Shown here: positions 1-9,268 of the stretch, one piece after another
How the letters are laid out: each line of letters opens with the position of its first letter
How positions within the stretch are numbered: position 1 is the stretch's first letter
Origin: Sulfitobacter sp. W027
Lineage (GTDB): Bacteria > Pseudomonadota > Alphaproteobacteria > Rhodobacterales > Rhodobacteraceae
Assembly: GCF_025143985.1 (NCBI RefSeq)
Contig: NZ_CP083567.1
Location: 124,001-188,000, forward strand
Direction: 5' to 3'
Length of the DNA: 64,000 nucleotides
Position numbers and translations under genes: made by a program
Notes under the pieces: model-generated
What the model was told of the DNA's origin: nothing
Databases searched by the model: none
What the model saw: the letters and a program-made list of their open reading frames with translations, nothing else

Positions 1-213
1 GGACCGCATGTGGCGCGGCTGTTGCTAGGTGAGGATCAACGCTTTTTCCTGCCTGGCGCGATGCTGTCGGGGGCAGTAATCCTGTCGGCCACGTCGGTTC
101 TTTCCAAGGCGATCCTGCCGGGTGCCGTGCTGCCCATCGGTATCATCACGGCCCTTGTAGGCGTTCCTTTTTTTGCAGCCCTAATCCTGACGAAAGGACG
201 CAAGTCATGGTAA
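1..213 (+). CDS. FecCD-type iron-siderophore ABC transporter permease, C-terminal end (partial)
   Basis: The frame is open from the window edge (Gly-Pro-His, then VARLLLG) and ends in a hydrophobic segment and a short charged tail. The start of the visible piece resembles the conserved PHxARxLxG stretch of FecCD/BtuC permeases, which form the inner-membrane channel for ferric siderophores or cobalamin. Only about 70 C-terminal residues are present. It overlaps the start of the following ATPase gene by 7 bases, as expected of one transporter operon. The substrate cannot be told from this fragment. Confidence 0.75.
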   Translation, partial: GPHVARLLLGEDQRFFLPGAMLSGAVILSATSVLSKAILPGAVLPIGIITALVGVPFFAALILTKGRKSW

Positions 214-968
214 GTCTGGCACTGGACAACATCGGGGCGCGCTATGGGCGGCGACAAATCCTTACCGACGTCACTGCCCGCTTTCAAGGCGGTGCATTGA
301 CAGCTTTGGTGGGGGCAAACGCCGCAGGGAAATCGACGCTGTTCCGACGCATTGCAGGTCATCTGCGCGGTACTGGTGCCGTCCGGCTGGAAGGCGCCGA
401 AAGTGAGGACTTACGCTACATGCCCCAAGATACGGGTATGACCGCTGCCCTCACAGTCTATGAATCCATCATACTGGCATTGAAACAGCACAATGGCGGC
501 TGGCGATTAAATGCCGAGGAAATGAGCGCTGTGGATGAGACTGTGCGCCGCTTTAACATTACTCACCTCGCGGACCAGCAGCTATCCGAACTATCCGGGG
601 GGCAGCGTCAGGCAGTTTCAATCGCACAGACACTGGTGAGCCGTCCCAGTGTGGTACTCATGGACGAGCCGACATCGGCGCTTGACTTAAATCGTCAGTA
701 CGAAGTTTTGGAATCGCTGCGCTTTTATGCCGAGGAAACTGGCGCTGTAATGATCCTAGCGCTGCACGACCTCAATCAGGTGATGCGTTGCTGCACCTCG
801 ACGATGGCACTGGGTGAAGGCTACACCCTTGCATTTGGTCCGACCCTCGAAGTCTTAACACCCGATCTCATCCGCCGCCTTTACGGCATCGACAGTCGCG
901 TCGAACGCTGTTCACGCGGCTGCCCCATGATGATCGTGGATGGACCAGCCGCCCTGCACGCTATTTGA
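207..968 (+). CDS. ABC transporter ATP-binding protein, iron-siderophore type (FecE/FhuC-like)
   Basis: This 253-residue cytoplasmic ATPase would power the FecCD permease encoded just upstream. Walker A is GANAAGKST (residues 36-44), the Q-loop lies near 71-75, the signature LSGGQ is at about 129-133, Walker B VVLMDEP is at about 149-155, and the switch His is in ALHD near 187. Length and motif order fit the FecE/FhuC/BtuD group. The start overlaps the permease gene, implying translational coupling. It ends with a Cys-containing tail (CSRGCPMM). No binding-protein or receptor gene is visible downstream; they would lie outside the window. It converges on aroQ. Confidence 0.9.
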   Translation: MVSLALDNIGARYGRRQILTDVTARFQGGALTALVGANAAGKSTLFRRIAGHLRGTGAVRLEGAESEDLRYMPQDTGMTAALTVYESIILALKQHNGGWRLNAEEMSAVDETVRRFNITHLADQQLSELSGGQRQAVSIAQTLVSRPSVVLMDEPTSALDLNRQYEVLESLRFYAEETGAVMILALHDLNQVMRCCTSTMALGEGYTLAFGPTLEVLTPDLIRRLYGIDSRVERCSRGCPMMIVDGPAALHAI

Positions 969-1056
969 AGGCACGCGCTATGCCCAGAAACCGGCAGTGC
1001 CAATTGAGCCGAGGTAGCCCGCCAATAGCTGCGTATTCTGGGATCCAGAAGCTCGT

Positions 1057-1509
1057 TCACCTAATCAATTTTGCTCTCGATAAAGAGATTGCACGAACAG
1101 CAGCAGCATAGCCTTCGATCCCCAATCCCGCTATGACGCCGGTCGCCAAACCCGATACATAGGAGTGATGCCGAAAGGCCTCCCGGCGATGTACGTTAGA
1201 AATATGGACTTCGTAGATGGGCATATCGCAACTCGCCAAAGCATCGCGGATTGCAATCGATGTATGGGTATAGGCGGCGGGGTTGATGACAATACCCACC
1301 GCCTCGGTTCTTGCCTCATGAATCATCTCTACGACTTCACCTTCATGATTACTTTGGCGAAACTGAATAGCAAAGTCATTCTCAGCAGCGACGCGCCGGC
1401 AGAGGGTCTCAACATCCTGCAGGGTTTCCGATCCATACACCTCAGGTTGCCGAGTGCCCAACAGGTTGAGATTAGGGCCGTTAAGTACATAAATATTTTG
1501 GGAATTCAT
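1057..1509 (-). CDS. aroQ: Type II 3-dehydroquinate dehydratase
   Basis: Converts 3-dehydroquinate to 3-dehydroshikimate. The 150-residue product begins [10 protein letters not shown] and has the type II hallmarks: NGPNLNLLG near the start, catalytic Tyr25 in [20 protein letters not shown] and the HISN/HHSY region. The ATG at 1509 is chosen over a longer upstream frame because it overlaps the pcaB stop (ATGA) and has an AAGGAC ribosome site. As the last gene of a pca operon that once carried quiC, it is more likely a catabolic (quinate) enzyme than the biosynthetic one. A housekeeping AroQ may exist elsewhere. Confidence 0.9.
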   Translation of the reverse strand: MNSQNIYVLNGPNLNLLGTRQPEVYGSETLQDVETLCRRVAAENDFAIQFRQSNHEGEVVEMIHEARTEAVGIVINPAAYTHTSIAIRDALASCDMPIYEVHISNVHRREAFRHHSYVSGLATGVIAGLGIEGYAAAVRAISLSRAKLIR

Positions 1510-2567
1510 TTGATGTCCTTTGAACCAACACGGGAAATGGTTCTGCAGATTTCGATTGATGCTGAGAGGCCGCGCGCTGTCGTCTGGGCCATTTGTGGGA
1601 GCACCATCCATTCCAACGCCCAAGCCGCGCCTGAGCGTTCCTGCTCATGGATAAGGCCTTGGTGCATGGCCGAAACCTGAGTGGCATTAAATCGGCCGAG
1701 CGTTACAAGCAATTCAGCTAGGATTGGGTTCTGTTTGTGAGGCATCGCAGACGAACCGCCTGCATTCAGCAGCGCAATTTCGTCGACGCCTTGTTGTGCC
1801 ATGAGGCAAATGTCCTGTCCCATTTTGCCAAGCGATCCGCTGATCAGCGACAGCAGCCCAGCGTAGTCGACCACCGCGTCGCGCATTGCATGCCATGCCT
1901 TTGGCGGGTTCGCGAGACCGAGCCGTAAAGCCACTTCAGCCCCGAGAGATTCAGCATGGGGCAAAGCTGCCCGATCTCCGGCTGCGCCCCCAAGTTGAAG
2001 CCGCTCGACGCGGGGCCTGGTCTGCGTGAGCCGCTGACGATGGTCGTCTAAAGGCTGAGACCATGTTACGAACCGCTCTCGTGCCGCAATGGGCATCGCC
2101 GCCTGCATCCGGGTGCGCCCCATGATCCTCCGGCTCCCGAACCGCGCCGACAAAGCGTCTATTGCTTCCGTCAGTTCCAAAAGGCGCCGCTTCAGAAGGT
2201 TACTGTAGTCCTTCAAAGTCAGGACCAAAGCGGTATCAATCACATCCTGCGAAGTCGCGCCGCTATGTATGGCTTCACCATGAGAACCCGCGGACCCCCT
2301 GATCTGCCGGACGAGTTCGGGAACAACCACCCCGTCACGCGCTGTCGCAGAACGAAGTGCTTCCATATCGGGTTGGAAATCGTCGAAAGTACGCGCGACT
2401 TCTTTCGCGGTATCTTCAGAAATAGTGCCGACTTTGCACAGCCCCTGCGTATAGGCTCTCTCGAAGGCGATCATATGCGTCATCTGCCGCGTGGGGCCCC
2501 AAATCTCCGTGGCCTCTGCGTCGCCAAATAACCCGCTCAACCAGGGATGCTCGAAAGGGGAGGTCAT
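1506..2567 (-). CDS. pcaB: 3-carboxy-cis,cis-muconate cycloisomerase
   Basis: Fumarase/aspartase-superfamily enzyme that lactonises 3-carboxy-cis,cis-muconate to 4-carboxymuconolactone in the protocatechuate branch of the beta-ketoadipate pathway. At 353 residues it is the short alphaproteobacterial form. The superfamily signature [13 protein letters not shown] is present near residue 265, with the SxxMPxKxN core intact, and an upstream SGATSQD matches the second conserved region. The start overlaps the pcaD stop by four bases, and the stop overlaps aroQ, so the operon is tightly coupled. Confidence 0.93.
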   Translation of the reverse strand: MTSPFEHPWLSGLFGDAEATEIWGPTRQMTHMIAFERAYTQGLCKVGTISEDTAKEVARTFDDFQPDMEALRSATARDGVVVPELVRQIRGSAGSHGEAIHSGATSQDVIDTALVLTLKDYSNLLKRRLLELTEAIDALSARFGSRRIMGRTRMQAAMPIAARERFVTWSQPLDDHRQRLTQTRPRVERLQLGGAAGDRAALPHAESLGAEVALRLGLANPPKAWHAMRDAVVDYAGLLSLISGSLGKMGQDICLMAQQGVDEIALLNAGGSSAMPHKQNPILAELLVTLGRFNATQVSAMHQGLIHEQERSGAAWALEWMVLPQMAQTTARGLSASIEICRTISRVGSKDIK

Positions 2568-3343
2568 GAAATCTTTTCCATCAGGTCTTCCAGCAAATCT
2601 GAGACAACCTTGGGGTTTTCAATGCAGGGTAGATGACCACAGCCGGGCACGAGGCGATAGGAGGCGTCCGGTATGATCTGCGCCAACGCCCTGACGAGTT
2701 CCGGCGGGGTCGCGCGGTCTTCACTTCCGGCGATGCAAACTGTCGGCACCGTGATCGCCCCAGCTCGCGTCGTGAGGTCACTGTCTCTGATTGCGGCGCA
2801 AACGCCGCTATAGCCAGCAGCAGATGTGCGGGCCAGCATATTGCGGTAGCCTGCCCATTCTGCCGATCGTGTCGCGTGAAAGTTTGGGCTGAACCAGCGT
2901 TCAAGAATGGCGTCCGAGAGCGCAGCGATACCGGACTTCCCAACGATTTCAATGCGCGCATTCCAGCTTCCCGCGTCACCGATCTTGGCTCCGGTGCAAC
3001 ATAGCATGAGCGCGCTCACCTGCCCCGGATAAGCAGCGGCAAAACCTTGAGCGATTTGGCCGCCAACGGATACACCACAGATCAGGGCAGGAGGCAGGTC
3101 AAGGTGCAGAGCAAGGGCAGCAACATCGTCGATGAGCTGGTCCATCGTAATTGGCCCATCGTCGCTCAGCCCATGGCCGCGCTTATCAAGGCAAAGCACT
3201 GGCGTTCGTGACGGCAGCCGGTCAATGACTTCGTCCCAGATCCGGAAGTCCGTACCAAGTGAGTTCAGAAACACCACAGGCACGCCGGTTCCGGGCCGAT
3301 AGCGATAGTGGTGTGTTATCCCGTTGAGGGTGGCGAACATCAT
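2564..3343 (-). CDS. pcaD: 3-oxoadipate enol-lactonase
   Basis: Alpha/beta-hydrolase that opens 3-oxoadipate enol-lactone to 3-oxoadipate. Nucleophile Ser92 lies in CGVSVGG, the acid is in GSEDRATPP and the catalytic His in GCGHLPCIENP near the C-terminus. The oxyanion region LNSLGTD near residues 26-32 is typical of PcaD. Two adjacent ATG codons (3343 and 3340) straddle the BKACE stop codon; the product starts MMFATLNG or MFATLNG. A longer frame reaching 3451 is rejected because it overlaps the upstream gene without resembling PcaD. About 260 residues, the usual family length. Confidence 0.92.
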   Translation of the reverse strand: MMFATLNGITHHYRYRPGTGVPVVFLNSLGTDFRIWDEVIDRLPSRTPVLCLDKRGHGLSDDGPITMDQLIDDVAALALHLDLPPALICGVSVGGQIAQGFAAAYPGQVSALMLCCTGAKIGDAGSWNARIEIVGKSGIAALSDAILERWFSPNFHATRSAEWAGYRNMLARTSAAGYSGVCAAIRDSDLTTRAGAITVPTVCIAGSEDRATPPELVRALAQIIPDASYRLVPGCGHLPCIENPKVVSDLLEDLMEKIS

Positions 3344-4209
3344 GGGGTGGCGGCAGAGGCGGACTTTGGCGCAGCACTCTCTCTCGTCTTCAGCCCCAAT
3401 ATCTCCCGCGCCTCTTGCCAAGTCGCGACAGGTCGCTCGTATTTCTTGCAAAGTGCGACGGCCCGCTTGACCAATGCGGCGTTGGAGGGCGCGAGCCTAT
3501 CGCGGTCCAGCCGGACATTGTCTTCCAGGCCGGTCCGGGTGTGGCCGCCTTTGGCGATAGACCATTCGTTGATGGTCAACTGTGCAGGGCCGATACCGGC
3601 GGCGCACCATTGGGCGTCCGGTGCCAGACGTTTGAGTGTTTCGATGTAGAAGTCAAAAATCGGCTCGTCCGCAGGCATCGCATTTTTCACACCCATGACA
3701 AACTGTACATAAAGGGGCCCCTTCAACCGACCATCTTGGGCCATGCGGGTGGCTTGTACGATATGACCAAGGTCAAAGGCTTCGATCTCGGGTTTGACAT
3801 CATGGGCGATCATTTCCAAGGCCAGCCAGTCGACCAAGTCGGGACTGTTTTCATAGACGCGGGTTGGAAAATTGTTCGACCCTACTGACAGCGAAGCCAT
3901 GTCCGGCGACAACGATAGCATACCGCCGCGCTCCTTACCCGCGCCAGAGCGTCCCCCGGTTGAAAGTTGGACGATCATGCCCGGGCAGTGCTGTTCCAGA
4001 CCTTCTTTCAGTCGCGCAAAACGGTCCGGGTCTGAGGTGGGGCGACCGTGATCGTCGCGCACGTGGCAATGGGCGATCGAGGCGCCCGCCTCAAAGGCCT
4101 CCTGAGCACTTTCGATCTGTTCGGAAATGGTGATCGGCACTGCCGGGTTGTTGTCCTTCGTCGGCAGGGACCCGGTGAGTGCCACGCAGATGATACACGG
4201 GTTGGTCAT
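3340..4209 (-). CDS. Beta-keto acid cleavage enzyme (BKACE, DUF849), probably acting on 3-oxoadipate
   Basis: Family members condense a beta-keto acid with acetyl-CoA and split it to acetoacetate and a new acyl-CoA, using a metal held by a His-x-His pair. Here HCHVRD gives His47 and His49, and the start MTNPCIICVALTG is typical. The ATG at 4209 lies 7 bases after the pcaG stop and is preferred to the longer frame. The gene is embedded between pcaG and pcaD in an operon with no pcaI or pcaJ. The inferred substrate is therefore 3-oxoadipate, giving succinyl-CoA and acetoacetate. The family call is firm; the substrate is an inference from context. Confidence 0.88.
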   Translation of the reverse strand: MTNPCIICVALTGSLPTKDNNPAVPITISEQIESAQEAFEAGASIAHCHVRDDHGRPTSDPDRFARLKEGLEQHCPGMIVQLSTGGRSGAGKERGGMLSLSPDMASLSVGSNNFPTRVYENSPDLVDWLALEMIAHDVKPEIEAFDLGHIVQATRMAQDGRLKGPLYVQFVMGVKNAMPADEPIFDFYIETLKRLAPDAQWCAAGIGPAQLTINEWSIAKGGHTRTGLEDNVRLDRDRLAPSNAALVKRAVALCKKYERPVATWQEAREILGLKTRESAAPKSASAATP

Positions 4210-4216
4210 AGGGGCC

Positions 4217-4816
4217 TCATAGATCGAAGAATACGGTTTCGCCCTCGCCCTGTAGGCGAATGTCGAAGTGATAGGTATTGCCATCGGCGCGCGCGATCAG
4301 CGTCTCACGACGTAGGGGCTGCTCAATCAGGGTGAGGACTGGGTCAGCCGCGTTGGCCTCGTCCTCGTCACCGAAGTACATTCTCGTGTTGAGCCCGACA
4401 TTGATGCCACGCGCTACCAGCCAGAGATTGAGGTGCGGAGCCATTGGCCGGGCATCGGGCCCCGTCACCTTGCCGGGCTTCACGGTCTCAAAGCTGAATA
4501 CCCCGGTCTCGAAATCGGGCGTGACCCTCCCCCAACCGCGAAAGCCGTCTTCAACCTTGCCCTTTCCGGGATAGATGCCTGCAGCATTTGCCTGCCAGAC
4601 CTCAATCAAAATGTCCTTAACCGGCGCGCCGGTGCCGTCGGTTACCGTCCCGGTGACGGTGATACGTGTGCCTGCAGCCTTCGGGCCAGCAATGTCCCGC
4701 CCCAGTTCGTGGTCGTAGATATCGAAGCCGGCGTCGCCGGGAACGAGCCCGATGTGAACATAGGGCCCAGCCGTCTGAGATGCGGTTTCTTTGAGGTAGT
4801 CGAGTGCTTGCACCAA
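4217..4816 (-). CDS. pcaG: Protocatechuate 3,4-dioxygenase alpha subunit
   Basis: Structural subunit of the intradiol ring-cleaving dioxygenase that converts protocatechuate and O2 to 3-carboxy-cis,cis-muconate. The 199-residue protein has the intradiol core: VTGTVTDGTGAPV, VEVWQANAAGIYPGK and an APHLNLWLVARG segment where the beta subunit has its iron-binding histidines. It ends EGETVFFDL, matching the VFFDL-type end of PcaG. It lies two bases downstream of pcaH, as expected for subunits made in equal amounts. Confidence 0.94.
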   Translation of the reverse strand: MVQALDYLKETASQTAGPYVHIGLVPGDAGFDIYDHELGRDIAGPKAAGTRITVTGTVTDGTGAPVKDILIEVWQANAAGIYPGKGKVEDGFRGWGRVTPDFETGVFSFETVKPGKVTGPDARPMAPHLNLWLVARGINVGLNTRMYFGDEDEANAADPVLTLIEQPLRRETLIARADGNTYHFDIRLQGEGETVFFDL

Positions 4817-4818
4817 GA

Positions 4819-5541
4819 TTAGTTTCCTTCTGGCCGGTTTTCGAAGAAGGTCGAGCGGCGTCCCCGAAGCACGATGTCGAATTTATAGGCAATGCTATCG
4901 AGCGGCAGGGAGGCGTTTAGATCCAATGCGGCGACAAGCTGATCAACGGCGCGTTGTTCCGGAATGGATTGCACAATCGGGCATTTGGCGATGAGAGGGT
5001 CGCCCTCAAAGTACATTTGGGTGATCAGGCGCTGCGCGAAAGCGGTCCCGAATACTGAGAAATGGATATGGGCCGGCCGCCAATTGTTGACCCAGTTCCG
5101 CCATGGGTAGGCGCCGGGTTTGACGGTGCGGAAGACATAGTTTCCATTGTCATCGGTCAGCGTGCGACCGCACCCGCCAAAGTTCGGGTCAATCGGTGCG
5201 AGATAACTATCTTTCTTGTGCCGATAGCGGCCGCCTGCGTTCGCCTGCCAGATCTCGACAAGGGTGTTCGGAACCGGTCGCGCGTTTTCGTCCAGAACGC
5301 GGCCATGCACGATAATGCGCTCCCCAATAGGGTCTCCTGTTTTGGCGTAGTTCAGGATTAGATCATTGTCGATTTCTGCAATGTCGTTCTGCCCAAAGGT
5401 CGGTCCGGTTAGCTCGCTGTCCGAGTTTTGCAGCGACAAAAGCGCATGGCGCGGCGAGCGCGCGACACTGGTTTTGTAATCGGGCGTAAGGGCAGGCGGA
5501 TGCCACAAGCGGTCACGTTGGATGAGGTCCCCATTACTCAT
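4819..5541 (-). CDS. pcaH: Protocatechuate 3,4-dioxygenase beta subunit (iron-binding)
   Basis: Catalytic subunit with non-haem Fe(III). The four ligands line up with the family: Tyr106 (GGRYRH), Tyr145 (GAYPW), His158 and His160 (PAHIHFS). The intradiol signature around residues 79-106 ([20 protein letters not shown] and following) is complete, and the 240-residue length is normal. The ATG at 5541 overlaps the pcaC stop (ATGA). All ligands are present, so the enzyme should be active. Confidence 0.95.
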   Translation of the reverse strand: MSNGDLIQRDRLWHPPALTPDYKTSVARSPRHALLSLQNSDSELTGPTFGQNDIAEIDNDLILNYAKTGDPIGERIIVHGRVLDENARPVPNTLVEIWQANAGGRYRHKKDSYLAPIDPNFGGCGRTLTDDNGNYVFRTVKPGAYPWRNWVNNWRPAHIHFSVFGTAFAQRLITQMYFEGDPLIAKCPIVQSIPEQRAVDQLVAALDLNASLPLDSIAYKFDIVLRGRRSTFFENRPEGN

Positions 5542-5921
5542 GATTGTTCCTCCTCCATTTCCGCATAGGTCTGTTTAGCCAGCGCGATCGCGTGGTTCGC
5601 GGTGGGCACTCCGGCGTAGATAGCGACATGCTGGAACACCTCGATCACGTCCTGTCGCGTGGCGCCGGTATTGGCGGTCGCGCGGATATGCATCGGGATT
5701 TCGGCGAAGTTCTTGGTCGCGGCCAAGAGCGCAAGTGTGATCATGGACCGCTCTCGCCGCGTGATCGCATCAGAAGCCCAGACCGTCCCCCAGGCCGCTT
5801 CGGTAATCAGTGTCTGAAAGGCGCTGTCAAACTCCGTCCCGGCCGCCAGAGCACGGTCCACATGGGCATCTCCCAGCACCGCGCGGCGCACCTTCATTCC
5901 AGCGTCATGTTTGTCGGTCAT
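5538..5921 (-). CDS. pcaC: 4-carboxymuconolactone decarboxylase
   Basis: Decarboxylates 4-carboxymuconolactone to 3-oxoadipate enol-lactone, the substrate of PcaD. At 127 residues it has the normal PcaC length and AhpD-like fold, with the conserved [22 protein letters not shown] and [15 protein letters not shown] stretches. This is the stand-alone form rather than a PcaC-PcaD fusion. It overlaps pcaH downstream and the truncated quiC upstream, each by four bases. Confidence 0.94.
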   Translation of the reverse strand: MTDKHDAGMKVRRAVLGDAHVDRALAAGTEFDSAFQTLITEAAWGTVWASDAITRRERSMITLALLAATKNFAEIPMHIRATANTGATRQDVIEVFQHVAIYAGVPTANHAIALAKQTYAEMEEEQS

Positions 5922-7642
5922 ATCTTTGGCATTCCTTTCGGGCGCATCAGGCGTTTCTGAGCGGCAATTCTAAAGGGGGCATTGGGGGCGCCGTAGCCCG
6001 CGTATCCGCCACGACGCTCGACGATTTCAAAGAACATGCCCCCTGCATAAGGACGCGAGTAGAACTGAAAGAACGCCCCTTTTGCATCCTCATCATAGAG
6101 TATGTTCCCTGCCTTCAGGGCGCTGAGCATGTCGGCATCCAGATCGAACCGCGCGACGAGGTCGGCGTAATAGTTGTCCGATATTGGCAGTGGCTCGAAT
6201 CCTTTGGCCCGCATCGCGCTGCTGGTGGCAAAAATGTCTTCGCTCGCCAGTGCGATGTGCTGCACGGAGGCGCCAAAGCTATCGGCAAGGAAGTTGCCTG
6301 CCATGGTGCGATGAGTTTCTGCGCCATTAAGCGTGATGCGAAACGCGCCATCTCGAGTTTCCAAAGCTTGGCTGCGCACCAGCCCGTCGGGGTCTACCAC
6401 ATCGACCATCGGAGATTTTTCCATGTCGAACAGCGTGGTATAAAACAAAGACCAACTGAGCATTTCGTCATAGCTCATGGTCTGGGCAATGTGATCGATG
6501 CTTGTCAGGCCCGCATGTGTCTGCTCGGCGTCGGTCTGGTTGAACTCGACCGACCAGACATCATTCAGTCCGCTGGTTTGGTCGATGAAATGCAAGACAC
6601 TGCCGCTTAGCCCGCGAATGGCCGGTATATCCAACTCACCGGGGCCAATCGGCTGATGAAAGGGCGCGGCACCAAGCGCCTTGGCACGGCTTACGGTCTC
6701 AGTCGCCGCATCGACAGAAATGCCGATGTCGCAGACGGTTGTGCCGTGGGTCGTATAGGCGCTGCTGGCATAGCCGGTGGTCTCCCGGTTCACCACGATC
6801 CGTATATCGCCTTGGGTCCAAAGGGACAGCTTTTTGGCGATATGGGTGCCGGAGAGAGTGAAGCCGAGCGTTTCGAGCAATCGCTCCAGGGTATCGGCTT
6901 CTGCGCCCCGGGCGGCGAACTCGACGAAGGACACCCCTTCGACCTTCGAGCGTTTTGGCAGAGCGGGAGTTGTCGGCGTCGTCGCTGGTTCTTCACGCCG
7001 CACGTCGTCCATCAAAGCGACTAACGATCGATAGCCGTCCTTTGCGATGGTCTTGGGGTGGCCGCCGCGGAACTGATCGTTGAAGATCTCCAGTGAAATT
7101 GGCCCCGTATACCCGGTGGCCATGACCGCCTTCATGAAGCCGGTTACATCCAGATCACCTTCCCCCGGCATATTGCGAAAGTGGCGCGACCAATAGAGCA
7201 GGTCCATGTCAATTGCCGGCGCATCGGCGAGTTGTACAAAGAAGATCTTGTCGCCGGGAATGCGGCGAATGGTTTCCGGATCAATCCTGCGCGCCAGCGT
7301 GTGAAAACTGTCGAGGATCAGGCCAACCGAGCCGTGATCGGCGCGGCGCACAATTTCCCATGCGTCCCGGTGGTCATTGACGTGCCGCCCCCACGCCAGC
7401 GCCTCATAGCCGACCCGCAGGCCGCGCTTGGCCGCCCTGTCGCCGAGCTCGTTGAAGTCCGCCGCAGACCGGTCGATGCCACCAAGAGCCTCCGGGTGGC
7501 AGCTCGAACAGATAAGAACAAGGTCTGTGCCAAGGTCTTGCATCAGGTCAAACTTGCGTTCTACCCGATCAAAAACCTTTGCCCGGTGCGGTTCTGGCAA
7601 ACCTTCGAAATCTCGGAATGGCTGAAAGAGGGTGATCTCGAG
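5918..7642 (-). pseudogene. quiC: 3-dehydroshikimate dehydratase (QuiC1-type), 5' end removed by an IS6-family element
   Basis: Two-domain protein. The N-terminal part is a sugar-phosphate-isomerase-like TIM barrel that dehydrates 3-dehydroshikimate to protocatechuate; the C-terminal part resembles 4-hydroxyphenylpyruvate dioxygenase. Barrel metal-site motifs remain: YEALAWG, ILDSFHTL, FVQLADAP and SLEIFND. The last domain contains FFEIVERRGGYAGYG. The frame begins abruptly at LEITLFQPFRDFEG, exactly at the IS end at 7643. About 60 N-terminal residues (first barrel strands) appear lost. The frame stays open into the IS up to 7918, so a chimeric 666-residue protein is possible on paper. The 574 remaining residues show no internal stop. 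Confidence 0.85.
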
Positions 7643-8469
7643 GGTTCTGTCGCAAATTTTGTTGAAGTTTGAGTGCGGGGATTGGCTGGACACAATTATG
7701 CTGCGAGCGCCGCAAACTGCTGAAATGCGGTAAGGCCGTTGGCATGGATCTGCCCCTTTCGGATCATATGCGCGGTCTCGATCCCAGCCAGTGTCGCCTC
7801 GGCAGAATGGAAGGCCTTGAAGCCAAGCATCGGGCCCGTGATCCGCTTTACGAAGCGATGATCTTGTTCGATGATGTTGTTGAGGTATTTGACCTGCTGT
7901 ATCTTGATGGTGTTGCATGAGCCCGTGAACTTCAGGATCACATTGACGCTTTGCAGACCCGCCAGATTAGCGCCGCTTTTGTCGATGACAACACGGTCAG
8001 GCACGCCGTTCGTGCCAATCGCGCGCTTGAAAAACCGACGGGCCGCAGCCTTGTCGCGACGCTCAGACAACATGAAATCAAGGGTTTTTCCCGTGTTGTC
8101 GACCGCCCGGTAATAGTAGGTCCATTTGCCTTTAACCTTGATGTAGGTTTCGTCCATGCGCCAAGATTCGGCGGTTGGTTTCTTGCGGGACTGCGCTTGT
8201 GCCGCCAACAGCGGCGCAAACTTAACCACCCAACGGTTCAGCGTCCCATGGTCAACATCAACGCCACGCTCCTCCATGATCTCCTCGAGATCGCGATAGG
8301 AACCAGGGTAGCGCAGATAGAAGAACACGGCGTACAAGATCGCTTCCTTTGGGAAATGTACGCCCTTGAAGTCAACCATCGCTCCGCCCCTCTCGTCCGC
8401 CACCTCTGCCGCAAAATTACTGCCGCGTCACGTGACCCGGCGAAAGTCAAAAAAGTTTGCGACAGAACC
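7643..8469 (-). mobile_element. IS6-family insertion sequence, copy 1
   Basis: An 827-bp element bounded by inverted repeats that begin GGTTCTGTCGCAAA; the transposase is on the minus strand. The same length, ends and transposase recur at 14687-15513 in the opposite orientation. Eight-base flanks (ATCTCGAG on the left, TGGATGCC on the right) do not match, so no target duplication survives. This suggests rearrangement or cointegrate resolution after insertion. Its left end cuts quiC. Confidence 0.93.
7696..8379 (-). CDS. IS6-family transposase (copy 1)
   Basis: DDE transposase starting MVDFKGVHFPKEAIL, after a GAGGGGCGGAGCG ribosome site; a longer frame reaching 8403 adds eight residues. Conserved catalytic blocks are WRMDETYIKVKG (first Asp), RVVIDKSGAN (second Asp) and NNIIEQDHRFVKR (Glu). 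The protein is identical to the product at 14777-15460, so at least one transposition was recent. The intact frame suggests it is functional. Confidence 0.93.
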   Translation of the reverse strand: MVDFKGVHFPKEAILYAVFFYLRYPGSYRDLEEIMEERGVDVDHGTLNRWVVKFAPLLAAQAQSRKKPTAESWRMDETYIKVKGKWTYYYRAVDNTGKTLDFMLSERRDKAAARRFFKRAIGTNGVPDRVVIDKSGANLAGLQSVNVILKFTGSCNTIKIQQVKYLNNIIEQDHRFVKRITGPMLGFKAFHSAEATLAGIETAHMIRKGQIHANGLTAFQQFAALAA

Positions 8470-8553
8470 TGGATGCCTCCTCCAATTTGGTGCTTTCAAC
8501 ATCACCGTTATGGCACACTTTGATGCCGCTTCAGGGGTGGGGCATCCACACCA
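8470..8553 (-). other. 84-bp orphan piece of an untranslated leader, possibly from an IS21-type element
   Basis: Read on the minus strand, this stretch runs from GTGTGGATGCCCCACCCC to a strong ribosome site (TTGGAGGAGGCATCC), then meets the IS6 end where a start codon would be expected. It is joined on the other side to the interrupted IS30 transposase. It looks like the leader of a transposase gene whose body has been lost. The IS21 assignment is from memory of similar leaders and is weak. Confidence 0.3.
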
Positions 8554-9093
8554 TCAATGGCCGAATTCTAAGCGTTCTGAGACACGCTCAGGCCTGTGTG
8601 ACAGGCTTTGAATGTCGAATATGTGGGCTCTGTTGTGCCTGCGGTAACCACGCGGCCGACGGCGGCGGCGATGCTCAGGGAGATGGCGGTAGAACTGTTC
8701 CTCGCGACCGTCTTTGGAATAGGCAAAGCGATAGATCGTCTCGTGGCTCACGCGGATCGGGTGCCGTTCGAGCCGCATCCTGCCGGCTATCTGTTCGGGC
8801 GACCAGCCAGCCTTCAAGCGGTCTTCGATGGCGGCTTTCAAATCAGGGTGAATGATCATCTTGCGATGGATCGCGCGGCGCTGCTCATATTTGTCCTGAG
8901 CGACGAGCGCGTGATACCCGTTTAGCTCAGGCAGTTCGCCGTCCGTGTACCGATTACGCTTAATGTCTCGGTAGATCGTGGAGGGGTCGCGACCCAGTCG
9001 ATCCGCGATCTCTGAAATCGGCATTTTGGCTTCAAGCCACTTTGCAAGCTTGCGACGTTCGTCCAGCTTCAGGTGACAGTAGTGGGTTCCCAT
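8554..9093 (-). pseudogene. IS30-family transposase, N-terminal half only
   Basis: Starts MGTHYCHLKLDERRKL with the IS30 helix-turn-helix (EIADRLGRDPSTIYRDIKRN) and the conserved WSPEQIAGRM and VSHETIYRFAY blocks. It reaches HRPERVSERLEFGH and stops, exactly where the family normally continues with WEGD/WEAD, the first catalytic Asp region. The catalytic domain is therefore missing. A likely IS30 terminal repeat (ATTTGCACTTCGTTTGTGAA) lies at about 9131-9150 upstream of the gene. This is a truncated, inactive element. Confidence 0.85.
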
Positions 9094-9167
9094 TCTTTAT
9101 ACTCCATGCAACTCTCTGTATTCGTACAGAATTTGCACTTCGTTTGTGAATCCACCCTGGGTTGGCC

Positions 9168-9191
9168 AAAAAACGCATAAGACTTCTTATG
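9168..9191 (-). terminator. Possible Rho-independent terminator displaced from etfA
   Basis: On the minus strand, a 6-bp stem (CATAAG/CTTATG, loop AAGT) is followed by CG and six T. It lies beyond the IS1595 element. Without that 1.67-kb insertion it would sit just downstream of the etfA stop, so it may be the original terminator of the etf operon. The stem is short, so the call is tentative. Confidence 0.4.
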
Positions 9192-9194
9192 TAA

Positions 9195-9202
9195 ATTCGA
9201 GT
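9195..9202. repeat. Left 8-bp target site duplication of the IS1595 element
   Basis: ATTCGAGT immediately precedes the left end and recurs at 10873-10880 directly after the right end. Eight bases is the duplication length known for IS1595-family elements. Confidence 0.9.
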
Positions 9203-9268
9203 GGGGTGTATCCCCTCAGCATACGTTATCGCTCGACTCCACGCGAGGAATCGTGAGATGATTGGAGT

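Noticed and set aside
7643..7918. N-terminal part of the 666-codon frame as native QuiC sequence
   Set aside because: The same residues occur at the matching place of the second IS6 copy (15238-15513), so they are IS sequence read in another frame.
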